From Poronia punctata (lineage: Eukaryota; Ascomycota; Sordariomycetes; Xylariales; Xylariaceae), in NCBI GenBank assembly GCA_022579005.1, contig MU401455.1:496001-560000 (forward strand): DNA of 64,000 nt. The letters run 5' to 3'. Position 1 is the first letter of the stretch; every line of letters starts with the position of its first letter. Of this stretch, positions 47,761-60,573 are shown piece after piece. Made by a program: the position numbers and the translations under genes. The notes under the pieces were generated by a model, which was not told the DNA's origin, did not search any database, and saw only the letters and a program-made list of their open reading frames with translations.

Positions 47761-49383
47761 ATGCGGGGCTCGCTGCTCTGGGTCTTCTGTTATGTCGCTG
47801 GAGCAGCAGCAGCAGCAGTGACCAGCGATAAGTCGCCTCGGATACAAACATTGCCGCCGCTCAGAGAGCAAGCCGACCTCGTCAACTCGTGGACCGAGGA
47901 ACGGAGGAAGCTGATTCCGGGGCTGCTTCGGAAATATGGCGTCGATGCCTGGTTGGTCTGTGACTCTGTCCGCACACCAACAACGAATGCATGCTACGTG
48001 CACGCTTTGCTTCTTTTCCCCCGCCACCCCTTATTCGCGGAGAGGAAGAGGGTAAGAGAGCGAGAGAGAGGGGGGCTGACATGATTTCTAGATGAGCCAG
48101 CGTGAATATGCTGAAGACACAGTATTCTGGGCGCTGAAAGACGCTACGCAATTTTCTGCTCGTCGACGGACGACCCATCTCTTCCTCCAGTCCGGCGCCT
48201 ATTCGTGGATAGATAACACAGCCGACGTATGGACAGAGTTGAAGAGCATTCTAGCAGAGGAGCAGCCACAGTCTATCGCGATCAACACGCACTCCGAGAT
48301 CGCCTTTGCTTCCGGCCTGCATGCCGGCGAGCTGGATACGATTTCCGATGCGCTCGGTCGGGAATGGGCTGACCGTTTTGTGTTGGAGCCCATGTTGGCT
48401 GTCGAGGTCGTGGCCACTATGGTCCCTGCAAGGCTACCGTGGTATCGCCGTATGCAGGAAACCGCTTGGGCGATTATTGAGGAGGCTTTTAGTGACAAGA
48501 TTATCGTTCCCGGGAAGACGACAACGTTGGTAAGTTGATAGGTATTTCCCTCCATCGAAGGAGAGGAGGTAAAGACTAAAGATTCGTGGTCGACACTACC
48601 TAGGACGTGGAATGGTGGATGCGCGACAAGATCCAGTCACTCAACTACACGACCTGGTTCCAGCCCGGCGTCAACATCATGACGGAACAAGGTTTCCCTA
48701 TGAGATCGAAATTTTCTACAAAGAGCGAGTCGAGGGTTTCGGAAGCCGGACCTATCCAGTACGGTGATCTCATCCACACTGATTTTGGCGTAACAGCACT
48801 AGGTCTTAACACAGATACCCAACACTTGGGCTACGTCCTATACCCGGGGGAGACAGAGGCGAATGTGCCCAGAGGCATGATAGAGGGCCTCAAGAAAGTC
48901 AACCGGCTGCAGGATATCGTTCGAGAAAACATGAAGATTGGTATGACTGGAAACGAGATCCTAAAGGCTGTTCGCGAGCAGATGCATGACGAAGGCATCG
49001 AGGGCAAGATCTATTGTCATCCAACCGGTGAATGGGGTCACTCTGCCGGCACCGTGATTGGTAATCTCCCCGTCCCAAACTCATCCCATAAAAATGGAAG
49101 ACCATGTCTGATTGTGTATTCAGGTATGACAAATCTCCAAGACGGTGTCCCGGTACTCGGGGACATGCCACTGCTGAAGGACACTTACTATAGCATCGAG
49201 TTATATGCGGAACATTTCGTCCCCGAAAAGAACCGCACGCTCCAGTTTGCGCAAGAGGAGGACGTGTACTGGGATGTAAAAACGGGATCCTGGGAATGGG
49301 TATATGGACGGCAGGAGGAATTTCTCTTGATAAGAAGCCCTGCTACGAGTAAGAGCTGGGCTGAAGTCCCGACTGAGCTCTAA
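47761..49383 (+). CDS. Secreted M24 family metallopeptidase (Xaa-Pro aminopeptidase-like)
   Basis: Exons 47761-47955, 48092-48529 and 48604-49383 give 470 aa. A signal peptide rich in Leu, Val and Ala (cleavage near AAAAAVTS) opens the protein. The pita-bread fold supplies the dimetal ligands in order: Asp271 (IHTDFGV), Asp282 (LNTDTQ), His357 (GEWGHSAG), Glu410 (YYSIELY) and a final Glu at 429 or 430 (FAQEEDVYW). M24 enzymes remove N-terminal residues next to proline or cleave Xaa-Pro dipeptides. A secreted member would act on extracellular peptides (inference). The N-terminal domain (66-211) is the usual non-catalytic half. Both introns are phase 0, and their removal gives AWL/MSQREYAED and TTTL/DVEWWMRD. 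An A24-type methionine aminopeptidase is excluded by length and domain order. Confidence 0.88.
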
Positions 49384-50049
49384 GGGTTTATTTGGTGCGG
49401 ATGCTTCTGCAGCATTCGGCGAGTGCAATTTGCGAATTTGCAATCCTGATTGTGAGGAAGCTACGTATCCCACCTTAGGACCTACCTTAGGTAGACCAAG
49501 GTAGTTTCCCAAAGATAATGTCTTGCTTACAAGTGACCCATACATATCGCTAGCGTCAAGCCGTTCCAGTCCACTTCATACAAGGTAGGACAACACGCTT
49601 TGTTGTGTGACTGGTACGCAAATATCTTGGAGTCGTACGCGCAAGTCGCAAGTCGCAAGTCGCAAGTCGTAGACTAGGCTAACGCGGGATTTCATCCCAA
49701 CCCAAGCCTCAATTGCGAGTACACCCACGGAAGTGTCCAGGTAGGTAGCTTGTACATACTTAAACTAAACATGTGCACTGTCATGGTAATTGTCCGATGT
49801 GTCCTTCTTTCCGGACTGACGGCCTGTGATCCAGAGTATCGATCTTTTTAACCCTATGTATAAACGCGCTCTGTCTATTCCGTACGCGTACATGTGCATG
49901 ACCTAGGTACCTACCGCGAGAGTGTCAGATGGAAACACTATGCTTGCAACATCTTCAGCTCACAATCCTGAGGCCGTGCCTGGGCAAAGTTTGCTTAACT
50001 ATAAAATTACCGTATTTACGTGTACAGCCAGTATTTTTGCTTCTATTTA
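49384..50049. other. Spacer between peptidase gene and transposon block
   Basis: Normal base composition. Contains a 7-bp tandem repeat at 49641-49668. The last two bases, TA, are the presumed transposon target duplication. Confidence 0.7.
49641..49668 (+). repeat. GCAAGTC tandem repeat, four copies
   Basis: Four perfect consecutive copies of the heptamer GCAAGTC. Confidence 0.95.
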
Positions 50050-50086
50050 CCGCATTCTCTTAAAAAACTGCAACCGGCGCTAAAAT
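50050..50086 (+). repeat. Left terminal inverted repeat, 37 bp
   Basis: Perfect inverted match to 60537-60573. It retains GC-rich bases (CAACCGGCGC) although the DNA from about 50130 onward is strongly AT-biased. TA precedes it at 50048-50049. Confidence 0.93.
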
Positions 50087-51007
50087 TGCCAAGGACATTT
50101 AGCAGACAGACTAGCTATCTTAGGTAGAGGATTTGTATAAGTAAATATTAAGAAATTCTTATAAAATTATTTTTTTATTTTAATAATTTGCTATAATGTA
50201 ATGTTTATATTTAATCTTTTTTTAATTAATAAACTTATATACTTGCCTTTTTTATAGTTTAATTAATTTAAACCTTAATTTATTTAAATTTATAATAAAA
50301 ATTAATATAGTATTACTTATAAAAGCTTAACTACCTAAGCTGAAAAGTAGTAAAAAAAAGCTTTTTATAAAAGCTAATTATAAGCTTTTTAAGCTTATTT
50401 AAAAGGTTATATAAAGCTATTTATAGCAATAAAAAGTTAAAGTACTATTATTTTTTAAAAACTATTATATTTTATATATTATAAATAAATAAAGTTAGTT
50501 TTTTATAAGTAGCTAACTTTTTAAAAGCGCTATATTTATTAAAAGTAGCTTTTAGCAGCTGTTTTTATATAAAGCTGCTATATACTTTAAAATAAGCAAT
50601 AAAACTATAATTTTAAAGTAGTAGCAATAGTATAAGGCTTTATTTAGTAGCAAAATTTTTTATTATAGCTTTTATTAGCTTAAGCTAAAAATTTAGCTTT
50701 AAAAAACATTTTATAAAGCTTAAAAAGCTTGCTAGCTTATTAGCAAGCACTAGTTTAAGTAAAAGGCTTTATTATTTTTTAAAATTTTATATTTTAAATA
50801 CTTTTATATTTTTATTTTTTTAAACAGTTAGTTTTATAGCTTTTTAAATTGCTTTTAAATAAATTGCTAGCAAGTAATATATGCTTTAATAAAAGTTTTA
50901 GCAAAAATTGTTTACTATACTAATAAATTTTTATAATTTATTTAATAAAATTTTTATAATAAATTAAACTAAAAAAACGTTATTTTAAAAAATAATTTAG
51001 CATAAAG

Positions 51008-51418
51008 TGTTAAAATATTAGTAATAACACTATAGCTAAGAACGCGGCTTAGGCTGCTAAGGCTGCAAGAGTTAAGCTAACTTAACTAAGTAAACAAAGT
51101 ACGTATTAGCTATATAGTAGCTAACTTATAGCTTAAATATTAGCAAAGTTTTTTTAGCCCTTTTAATTTTAATTAAATTAGTTAGCTTTGTATAAAAACA
51201 ATATAAAAAAAAATTGTGCTTTAGCTATAATTTTTAACTTAAAACTTAAATAATTATACAAAACTAATTTAAAAAATAAAATTTATTGTTATTTGTTTTA
51301 TATATTGTTTATTGCTTTATTTTTTTTATTTTATAAAAAAACAAAGTTTTTAGCTACGTATATTTATTATATATATAAAAAACAAAATATTTTTTATTTT
51401 TTAGTAAAAAAACTAATA
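51008..51418 (+). repeat. Left LTR, 411 bp
   Basis: Direct repeat of 58215-58625 with no insertions or deletions where compared by eye. Differences are C/T or G/A only. Confidence 0.92.
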
Positions 51419-54400
51419 CTAATTAGTTATTATTTTTAATAATATACGTTATTATTTATTAATAATAAATTAGCAAGGCACCTTAACAAACAAGATTTTT
51501 TAAAATATTATTATATAAAATAATATTACTTTATAAGATGCTTTATATAAAAAGATTTTTTTTAAATTTTATAATATTACTTTAAGCTTTGCTTTTTTTA
51601 AGTAAAAAATATATAGCTTATATAAGCTTATAAGTAAGCATTTTTATACTTTTTATTTTTTTTTATTATATAAACTGCTATAATAGCTAAAAATAAAAGC
51701 TAGTTTTTAAACGTTTAAAAAAACTATATTGCTAGGAATATTACTAATAATACTTAAAGTTTTTATGCTTTTATATATAAAAACATTTTTATAAGTTTAA
51801 ACGTTAATATTAAAGTTTAAAAAAACTATATTAACTTTAACTACTTTAACGTAAAATTTTAGCTTAACTAGCTATTTAATAAAAAAATAGTTATAATATA
51901 CATAGCTAAATACTTATATAATTACGTATAAAATAGCAGACTTTTTATAAATAGCTTTGTATATAATTATTAAGTAGACTTTAAAAGTTAAAACTAAAAT
52001 ATTTTTAAAATAGTTAAAAATAGTTTTTAAAAAAAGCTTTAAAATTAGGTTTAAAAAAAAGTTTTTATATTTACTTTTAAAAAAAACTTATATATAAAAA
52101 AATTAAAAAAAATTTTATAGTTTATAGCTACTATATAATTTATAACAATATTTTTAATTATACTACTATACTTATTTATTTTATAATTATTAACCTTTAT
52201 TTAACTTATACTTAAACTTGCACTTATTTTTATATTTATACTTGCACTTATAGTAAAGCTTATATTTACAGCAAAGCTTATATTTGCAACTATATTAGCA
52301 CCTATGCTTATAGCTACACTAGTAGCTTATTTTTATATAAAAATACTTACTTTGTTATACTACTAATAGCTAAACTTTTTATACTAAATATAACTTTAAA
52401 AAATACGTTTTTTTATTAAAAAACAAAATTAACTTTTAGTACTTAGTATAATAAACTTATTAAATAATGCTAAACTTTATTAATAATAATAGCTTTATAG
52501 CTAAAAGTATAATAATAGCTAATACTTATTAGCAACTTTTTTTTAAAAAAATATATACTTTTAAAAGTATAGTATAAAAAACTTTTATATAAAAATATTT
52601 TAAATACTAACGCTAGTACTATATAAAAGTACTATTAACTTTTTTTTATTTAAGCTAGTTTATTTAAACTAAGTTAAGTTAAAGCTTTTTATAATATTTA
52701 ATAAAATATAGCAAAAAAATTAAAATTATATAAAAAAACTATATAATATTTTTTTTAATAAAATATGCATTTTTATAACTATGTATAAAAAGCTTAGTTT
52801 TTATTTAATATAGTATTATACTGTTTTTTTAACAATTTTTTAAAATTATATAAAGCAATACTATATTAATTATATTAAACTAATAAAAAAATAAAATAAA
52901 ATATATAATATGCTTAATATATATTTTAATACTTATATTAACTATAATTAGTATTAAACTAATTAAACTATAATAACCTTTATATAAATTAAAAATAAAA
53001 ACTTAAAAAAGTTTAACTTAAAAGCGCTTAAGTTGCTATTTAATAAACTTTAACTTATATAATAAGTATTAAAACTAAAGTTTAATAATAAGATTTTTTT
53101 ATATATAACTATTATATAAATATATATTAAAGTTATTAAGCTTAAGCTAGCGCTTATTGCTTAAAAAGCAATAAGTAAAGCTTTAATATTTAACTTATAA
53201 GTAATAATATAAGTTGCTACTAATAAATAAACAACCTAGTACTTAATATATAAAAAACTAGCTAATATTAACTATATTAACTAAAAGTATAATTATAATT
53301 AGGCCTAGAAGTTATTTAAATAATATATAAAAAAATACTTAAAAAAAAATAAATTTACTTTTTTTAAACTTACTTTTTATATATTTACTTTTTAAGCAGC
53401 ATAGTTTAAGTAGTATGCTATATAATAATGCTTTATATATAAAAAGCTAAACTATAAGTTATATAACTATTTAAAAAAAAAAAGAAATAAAGCTTATACT
53501 TTATATATTATAGCATATAAAGATTATAATATTTTTATTATTAACAATATTAACGCGTATATTTAAAAGTATAAAAAAATAAAAGTTAAAAAACTATTAA
53601 ATAATAATAATAATATAGCTAACAATTTTAACTTAAAAAAAAGCAACTAAGCTATTTAATTTTTAATAAAAGCTACTTACTTTTATTATACTATAAAAAA
53701 AAATATTTACTAGCTTGCAGCAAAACTTATAAGCTTAGCAAATTTATTTTTTTTTAAAAATTAGTATACTTATAAGTACTAAAGTATTTTATAAAATACT
53801 AAAGTAGCTAAAATATTAACTATTAAATATTTATAAGCTAAAGCTTTTATATAAAAATACTTAAAAACTAAAATTAACTAAATTTTAAGTAGTATAACAA
53901 TATGCTTTAAAAAAGTAATAAAAAAGAAATTTATTAAGTTTATAAAAATTTAAACTTTTATTAGCAAAGTAACGTTTTATATTTTAAAAATACTTACTTT
54001 TTTTTTACTTTTATTATATAATATAAACAAGCTTAAAGCCTACTTTAATAACATTAAAAATAAGATTATATAATATAATAAAGTTAAAATTTTTATTATT
54101 TAAAAATAAAGCTATTTATTTTTTTATATTTTAATTACTAAAACAGTTATATATTTTATAAAGCTAAAGCTATACTAACTTTATTAACGTTTTAAATACT
54201 TTTATATAAAAAAGCTATATAACTTGCTTAAGTTAGCAAGCTATAGCAATATTAGTATAAAAGCTTTAAAAAAAATTTAAAAAGTTTATTACTAATACTA
54301 AACTTATAATCTAGCTTTATAAAGGTTTAAGTTTATACTTTATAATAACTTTAACTTTAATTATAAAGTTATTATTAACGTTATATATTTAAATAATAAG

Positions 54401-57047
54401 CTAGTGCTATATATAATTAATAATAATATATTATTTTAAGCTGCTAGATTTTTAAAATTATTATTTACGTATAATATATAAAATATACTTTGCTAATACT
54501 AAATAAACATATACTAAAAGCTTTTTAACTACATTGTTTATAATTTTAATATAAACTTTATATTTAAAAAGTTTTATAATAATGCTTAGCTTATTAAAAT
54601 ATTATACGTTGCAAAATTAGTAAAAGCATATTAAGCAGTTAAAAAAATTAAAAAAGTATATAGCTTTTTATATAAAGCTTTTAATATTTTATATAAAAAG
54701 CTATAAAGTAGTATAAAAAAAGAAAATATTTTTTAAATAGTAGTTAAAGCATTAAACAATACTATTAAACCTAATAAATTAATACTAATGCTGCTTATTT
54801 TTAGTATATATTTAAAAGTTAATACTAACTTTTTTTATTTTTTAATATTATATAAAAAGCTAAAGTAGTTAAAAAAGCTATAAAAAAGCTTTAAATAATT
54901 AAAGTAAAAAAAAATATTTTTTAAGCTTTAAATATTTATAATAGCTTTATAACGTATAACGTACTATTATTTTTATTAAAAAGCAAAATAATAGTATAAA
55001 AAAAAACAAGAAATAAACTAAACTATATAAAATTATATTAATTAAAAACTAAAATATTATTGTTAACATAGTTAACAAACTAATATAATTTTAATACACT
55101 TAAGTTAAGCTATACTATAAAAAATAAGTAAATGTAAATTTTGCAAATTTTAAAATTAGCTAACTTATAATAAAAACCTAGTAATAACACTAAAGCAAAC
55201 TAAAAAAAAATACTTTATATAAAGTTTATTTAATAGCTAAAAAAAAAAAAAACTATAACCTTATAGTATAACTATAAAAAAACAGCATAATTACTACTTT
55301 AAAACTTTTATTTTAAAAGTTTAATAAAGTAAAAATTAAAAATTTAGCTGCTAAAAGCATATTTATACTTATAAAGTATAATAAAGCAATTTATAGCAAT
55401 ACTTAGATTTTTAATATATACTTAGTATAAAAAGTTAAAAATAAAACAATAATACTATATAAAAAATCTAGGCTTATTATTTAAAAGTATAGTAATTAAA
55501 AAAAGTAAAAGCTGCTTACCTAATTGCTAATTATTTAAAAAATAAGCTAATAGCTTATTTTTATATTAAGTTTATTTTTAGTTAAAAAATATAATATATA
55601 AAGTAAACTTTACAATATTTTATAAGTATATATATAATTAAGTAATAAGTTAACTTATATAATATATATTAAATTACTTAAAAAGTTAAAAAATATATAC
55701 TTTTTTAACACTTTTTTATATATTATACAACTTTTATATAGCCTAGCAAAATCTAAGCTATATTAGTTTAAAACGTATTATAATTATTATTATATAAAGC
55801 TAAAAATAAAAGTTTTAATATATAATTTATACTTTTTATATATAAATATAAAACTAAAGTAATTTAATATTATTAAACTTTAAACTAATAATATGTTTAA
55901 TATAGTATTAAAAAAAAAAATTTAAAAAAAGAAAAAAAAGCTATTTTTTTAAGCAAAAAATAAAATAATCTTATTATATAACTAACTTATTAAATTTAAT
56001 AAAGTAAAAATTAAAATTTAAAGTAATAACTTTATACTTTAATAAAAAAAATAAGCTTAAAACCTTTAGCTAGTTAATAATAAAGCACTAAATGCTATAT
56101 AGCAATATATTACATAATAAGCTTAAAAAGCATATATTATATTTATATGCTAACTAAAAGCATTATATAACTTATTTATTGCTATATAAGTTATTTAATT
56201 AATAAAAAATAATATTAAAGCACTAAACGTATAGCTATAATAGTAAATTAAAAATAAAAATTAAAGTTTGCAATATGTTTTTTTTAACTTTTATAATATA
56301 AAGCTATTTATTTTTACTAATAGCTTTTTTATAAATAATAAAAACTTAAGTTTTTAACTTAAATTTATTATTATTTTTAGTATAAAGCATTAAATAAAAA
56401 ATAGCTTTATTATTTATAGCAACATTATATACTAAAGCTTTTTTAAGTATAAAAAAGTTATTTAAAGCGTACTAGCTAGCAAGCTATATAAAATAGTAAA
56501 AAGTATTAATTATACTATTATACTTAGTATAACGCTATAAAAAATTATTAATATATTAAAATTATTGCAAATTTTAATAATTATTTATATAGATTTTTAT
56601 TTACTATATAAATGCTTTATTAAACTTAGTATAACGTAAAAAAGTAGCTTATAATTAATATTATAGCCTTTAAAAAAGCGTATAAAATAAAAAATATTAT
56701 AAAAATTTATTAAGTTAATAATAAAAACAACCTAGCAAATACTTATATAAAAAAAAATCTTAATATAGTTTTAAAATAGTTAATTATTACTAATAAGCTT
56801 ATAATATATATTAAAGCTTATATTAACTATATAAAAACATTATAATAATAAGCATAATTATAAATGTATATATAGGTTACTAAATTAGTAAAAAAAAAAT
56901 ATTAATTTATTATATAATTATAATCTACTAAAATGCTATTTATTTTGCTTAACCTACTTTTTTTTATTTAACTTAATAATAATTACTAACTTTTGTAATT
57001 TACTTTTTTTAATAGCAAAGATACTATTTTCCTTTTTATTTTTTTTA

Positions 57048-57080
<33 letters not shown>

Positions 57081-58214
57081 GCAGCAGCAAAGTTAATAAA
57101 GTATATATAATAATGTTTATAAAACTAGTAAACGTATAAAGTGTAAGCATTATTTTAATATTTAGCAAAAAATTAATAATTATAAAAAAGCAAAAGTAAA
57201 CCTTATATAAAGTTGTACTTATTAGTATAAAAAAAAGTAATAAGCTAACTATAAAACTAAACTAGTAACGTATAAAAGTATTTTTTTTAGTAAATAAGTT
57301 TAGTAAAAAATTATTAAATAGTAGTATTAAAAAAAAATATTAATAAAAAAATTAACATTTTAATTAAAATGTATAAAGATGCGTTTTTTATTATCTTATA
57401 AATAAAAAATTAGCATAGTATAAAGTATATAAAATAAAAGATTATAAATATTAATTAAAAAGTATTAAAAAAAAAACGCAACAATAGCTATTAAAAAGGC
57501 AACGCAAATTTAAAAAAAGCTATTAAGCTAAACTATATAGCATATAATGCTAAAAGGTAATAAGCTACTAAGATTGCTAAAAATAATAAAAAACATTATA
57601 GCGCAAAAAGAAAAAAAAGCATAAGATAAACTTAATTAATTTTTAGTAGCAGTATAAAAAAAAACTTTAAATTTTTTGCTATATAAAGGAAAAAAAGTAA
57701 TAAAAAAAAGAAAAGAAAATAAAATAAGCAGCAAAAAGTAAAAGGTTTTTATATATTAATAGCTAATTATATAAAATTAGCGTTTATAACTAATAATAGT
57801 AGTTATAAAAGTTATACTTTTTTTACTTTTTTAATAACGTATAATAGCTACTTTTATTAGCTATATTTACTAATTTTAACTATATTTTTTAATTATAATC
57901 TTACTATATATAAAAAATTACTTAATAGCTACTAAGTAATTACTTTTTTACTTATATTAATACTAGCAACATTATATATATACTTATAATTACTATAATA
58001 AACTTAAAATTAGATCTATACCTTAGTATAAAAAAAGGTTATAACTTAAAAACAAAAAAAAAAGTATAAAAGTATAAACATTTATTTAATTTTATTTTAA
58101 TTTTTAAACGTTATTTTTAACAAACCAACCTTTTTATATAAAAACAAAAAAAAACACATTTATTTTATATATATAAAAAACAAACGTTTTTACGTAAAAA
58201 GAAAAAACTTTTAG

Positions 58215-58625
58215 TGTTAAAATATTAGTAATAATATTATAGCTAAAAACGCAGCTTAGGCCGCTAAAGCTATAAAAGTTAAGCTAACCTAACTAAGTAA
58301 ACAAAGTATATATTAGCTATATAGTAGCTAACTTATAGCTTAAATACTAATAAAGTTTTTTTAGCCTTTTTAATTTTAATTAAATTAGTTAGCTTTATAT
58401 AAAGACAATATAAAAAAGAATTGTGCTTTAGCTGCAATTTTTAACTTAAAACTTAAACAATTATATAAAACTAATTTAAAAAATAAAATTTATTATTATT
58501 TGTTTTGTATATTGTTTATTGCTTTATTTTTTTTATTTTATAAAAAAACAAAGTCTTTAGCTACGTACATTTATTGTACGTATAAAAAACAGAGTACTCT
58601 CTGTTTCTTAGTAAAAAAACTAATA
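58215..58625 (+). repeat. Right LTR, 411 bp
   Basis: Same length as the left LTR. It keeps a little more GC near its end (GTACGTATAAAAAACAGAGT), so the two copies were mutated unequally. Confidence 0.92.
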
Positions 58626-60536
58626 TAAAGTATTATATTTAATAAGTTTAGCTTTAGCTAAATTATTAACTTTAATAAAACGCTTTTACTATTTAAATTT
58701 ATTAATAAGTATATTTATAATATTAAAAGCTTAAAGTTAATATAAAGCAAATTAAACTATAGTAAGTAAAGTAAATAGCAAGCTACTTTAATATTAGCAA
58801 TAATAGCTAATAAGTATTATTTTAATATATTAAAGCTTTTAATAATTGTTTATAATAAAAGTACTATTTTTTTAAAAAAACAGCTGCTTTATTATAATAG
58901 TATTATTATTAAATTTAATAAAAGCGCATATAATAATAAAAAATTGTTTAAAAAATAAATATATATTAACTTAGCTACTTATATTAAAAAAAAAAACTGT
59001 TTGCTAGTTATTAATATTACTTTTTTTATAAAACAAAAAAAGTTAAAGCTGCGCTAAAAAAAATAAACGTTTTTATTGCCTTTATTTTACCTAGCTTTAC
59101 TGCTTACCTTTAACTTTTAAATATAAAGTTTAATAGCGTTTTTAAAAAGTAGCTTTATAAAAAATTAAATCTTTATATAAAGCATTTTAAAAAAGCAGGT
59201 TAACTGCTAAAAAAATAAATTATTAGCTAAAAAAAAGTTATAGCTATTTATATTATAAAAAATGCATAGTAAAGGGCTTTTAAGCTAAAAAATGCAAAAA
59301 TAGTAGCAAGGCTTTTTATAAAAACAAGCATTTTAATATATTTTAATAGTTATAATAACTATAAAATTAGTATAAAAAGTATTTAACAATATTAACTTTG
59401 CTTTAATAAGTTTTATTAACTACTTAATTTATATATAAATTATAGTATTTTAAAAGCTAGCAAAGCTTTTAATAGCATAAAAAAGTTTATTATAATAGCT
59501 AAAAAGCTAGGTTTACTATTAAATAGCTATAAAGCCTTATTAATTAAAAATTTAAAAAACTTATATAAAAATTATAGCTTATATATAAATAAAACAAAAA
59601 TAAACTTAGTATAACGCTTAAATAATATAAATATAATATTAATTACTAAAAATACTAATTTTATTACTAATATATTTAATTAGCTTAACTTAGTTATATT
59701 ATAAATAAAAATATAAAGTTTTAATATAGTTACTTTTATATTTATACTTTTAAGCTAGTTATATTAATTATATAATAACGTTTTTAGCAAAATTACTAAT
59801 AATTTAAATTTATTTAATAATAATAAAAGTTTATTAAAGTAATAATTATAAAGCAAATTACTTATTGCTTTTAAATTTAAAAATAATTTATAAAATAAGC
59901 TAAGTAACTAAATAACTTTATATTATTATAAACTTAATAAACTACTTTTATAGCTACACTTTTATTAAATACTTTACTACTTTATTTATTATTACTAATA
60001 TAAGCAAACTAGCTTTTAACTTTTATTAAATTAATAAATATAGGTTTTTTTAGTATTTATATAGCTTATATAATAAGCACTATTATAAACCTTTATATAG
60101 CTATAATAATAAGTTATATTAAAAAGTATATTAAGCATAATAATATAAAAATAGCTAAGCTTAAAGCACTTATTATAAAGTAGCAAGCTAATAACTTTAT
60201 TTGCATACAAATAGTTTTATTAGCAATAAAAAAAGCTATTTAAACATAATTACTTATACTTAATAATAACTTTTAGCTGCAGCTAAATATTTATTTTTAA
60301 TAATATTAGTTTATAGCGTTTTTTTTTAATATTTTTATATAATAAAAAATATATAGCAATAAATATAATAGTAGGCTTTTTTATTATTTAAGTTAGTAAG
60401 TAAAGCAAGTTGCAAATAGCGTTGCAAACAAAAGTATAAAAAAAAAATTTAAGAATTTTTCTTATTTGCTAGAAAATAAAGTAGCAAAAAAAGGTTAAAA
60501 GTAAATACAATTTTAATCACTAGCTTAACTATTATT

Positions 60537-60573
60537 ATTTTAGCGCCGGTTGCAGTTTTTTAAGAGAATGCGG
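60537..60573 (-). repeat. Right terminal inverted repeat, 37 bp
   Basis: Perfect reverse complement of 50050-50086, followed by TA at 60574-60575. Base composition returns to normal at this point. Confidence 0.93.

Larger units (their letters stand above)
51008..58625. mobile_element. RIP-degraded LTR retrotransposon, 7.6 kb
   Basis: Bounded by two direct repeats of 411 bp each, at 51008-51418 and 58215-58625. The 5-bp duplication TAAAG lies at 51003-51007 and 58626-58630. The LTRs begin TGTTAAAAT and end CTAATA. A normal TG...CA pair whose CA was converted to TA by RIP fits. The 6.8-kb interior has no surviving gag or pol frame. A purine-rich tract with AAAAAGAAAAAACTTTTAG lies just before the right LTR (58196-58214), in the place of a polypurine tract. 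The primer-binding site after 51418 is too mutated to read. Size and 5-bp duplication suit a Gypsy element but do not prove it. Transcription direction is inferred as plus from the purine tract. Confidence 0.9.
50050..60573. mobile_element. RIP-degraded DNA transposon (Tc1/mariner-like) interrupted by an LTR retrotransposon
   Basis: The block starts CCGCATTCTCTTAAAAAACT and ends with its exact reverse complement. The terminal inverted repeats are 37 bp (50050-50086 and 60537-60573) with no mismatch, each flanked outside by TA. TA target duplication with perfect inverted ends is the mark of Tc1/mariner-type (in fungi, Fot1/pogo) transposons. Apart from its ends the interior is extremely AT-rich, with almost no CpG and no frame above 60 codons, as expected after heavy RIP. 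An LTR retrotransposon of 7618 bp sits inside. Subtracting it and its 5-bp duplication leaves about 2.9 kb for the DNA element, somewhat long for Fot1. No transposase motif survives, so the family rests on the ends and TA only. Confidence 0.82.

Noticed and set aside
56986..57168. 60-codon Ile/Lys frame in the AT-rich block
   Set aside because: Low-complexity ATT repeat in RIP-mutated DNA; not a gene.
50100..60530. Possibility that the AT-rich block is a mitochondrial insertion or centromere
   Set aside because: The TIRs, LTRs and target duplications explain it as nested transposons; no mitochondrial gene frames or tRNAs are visible.
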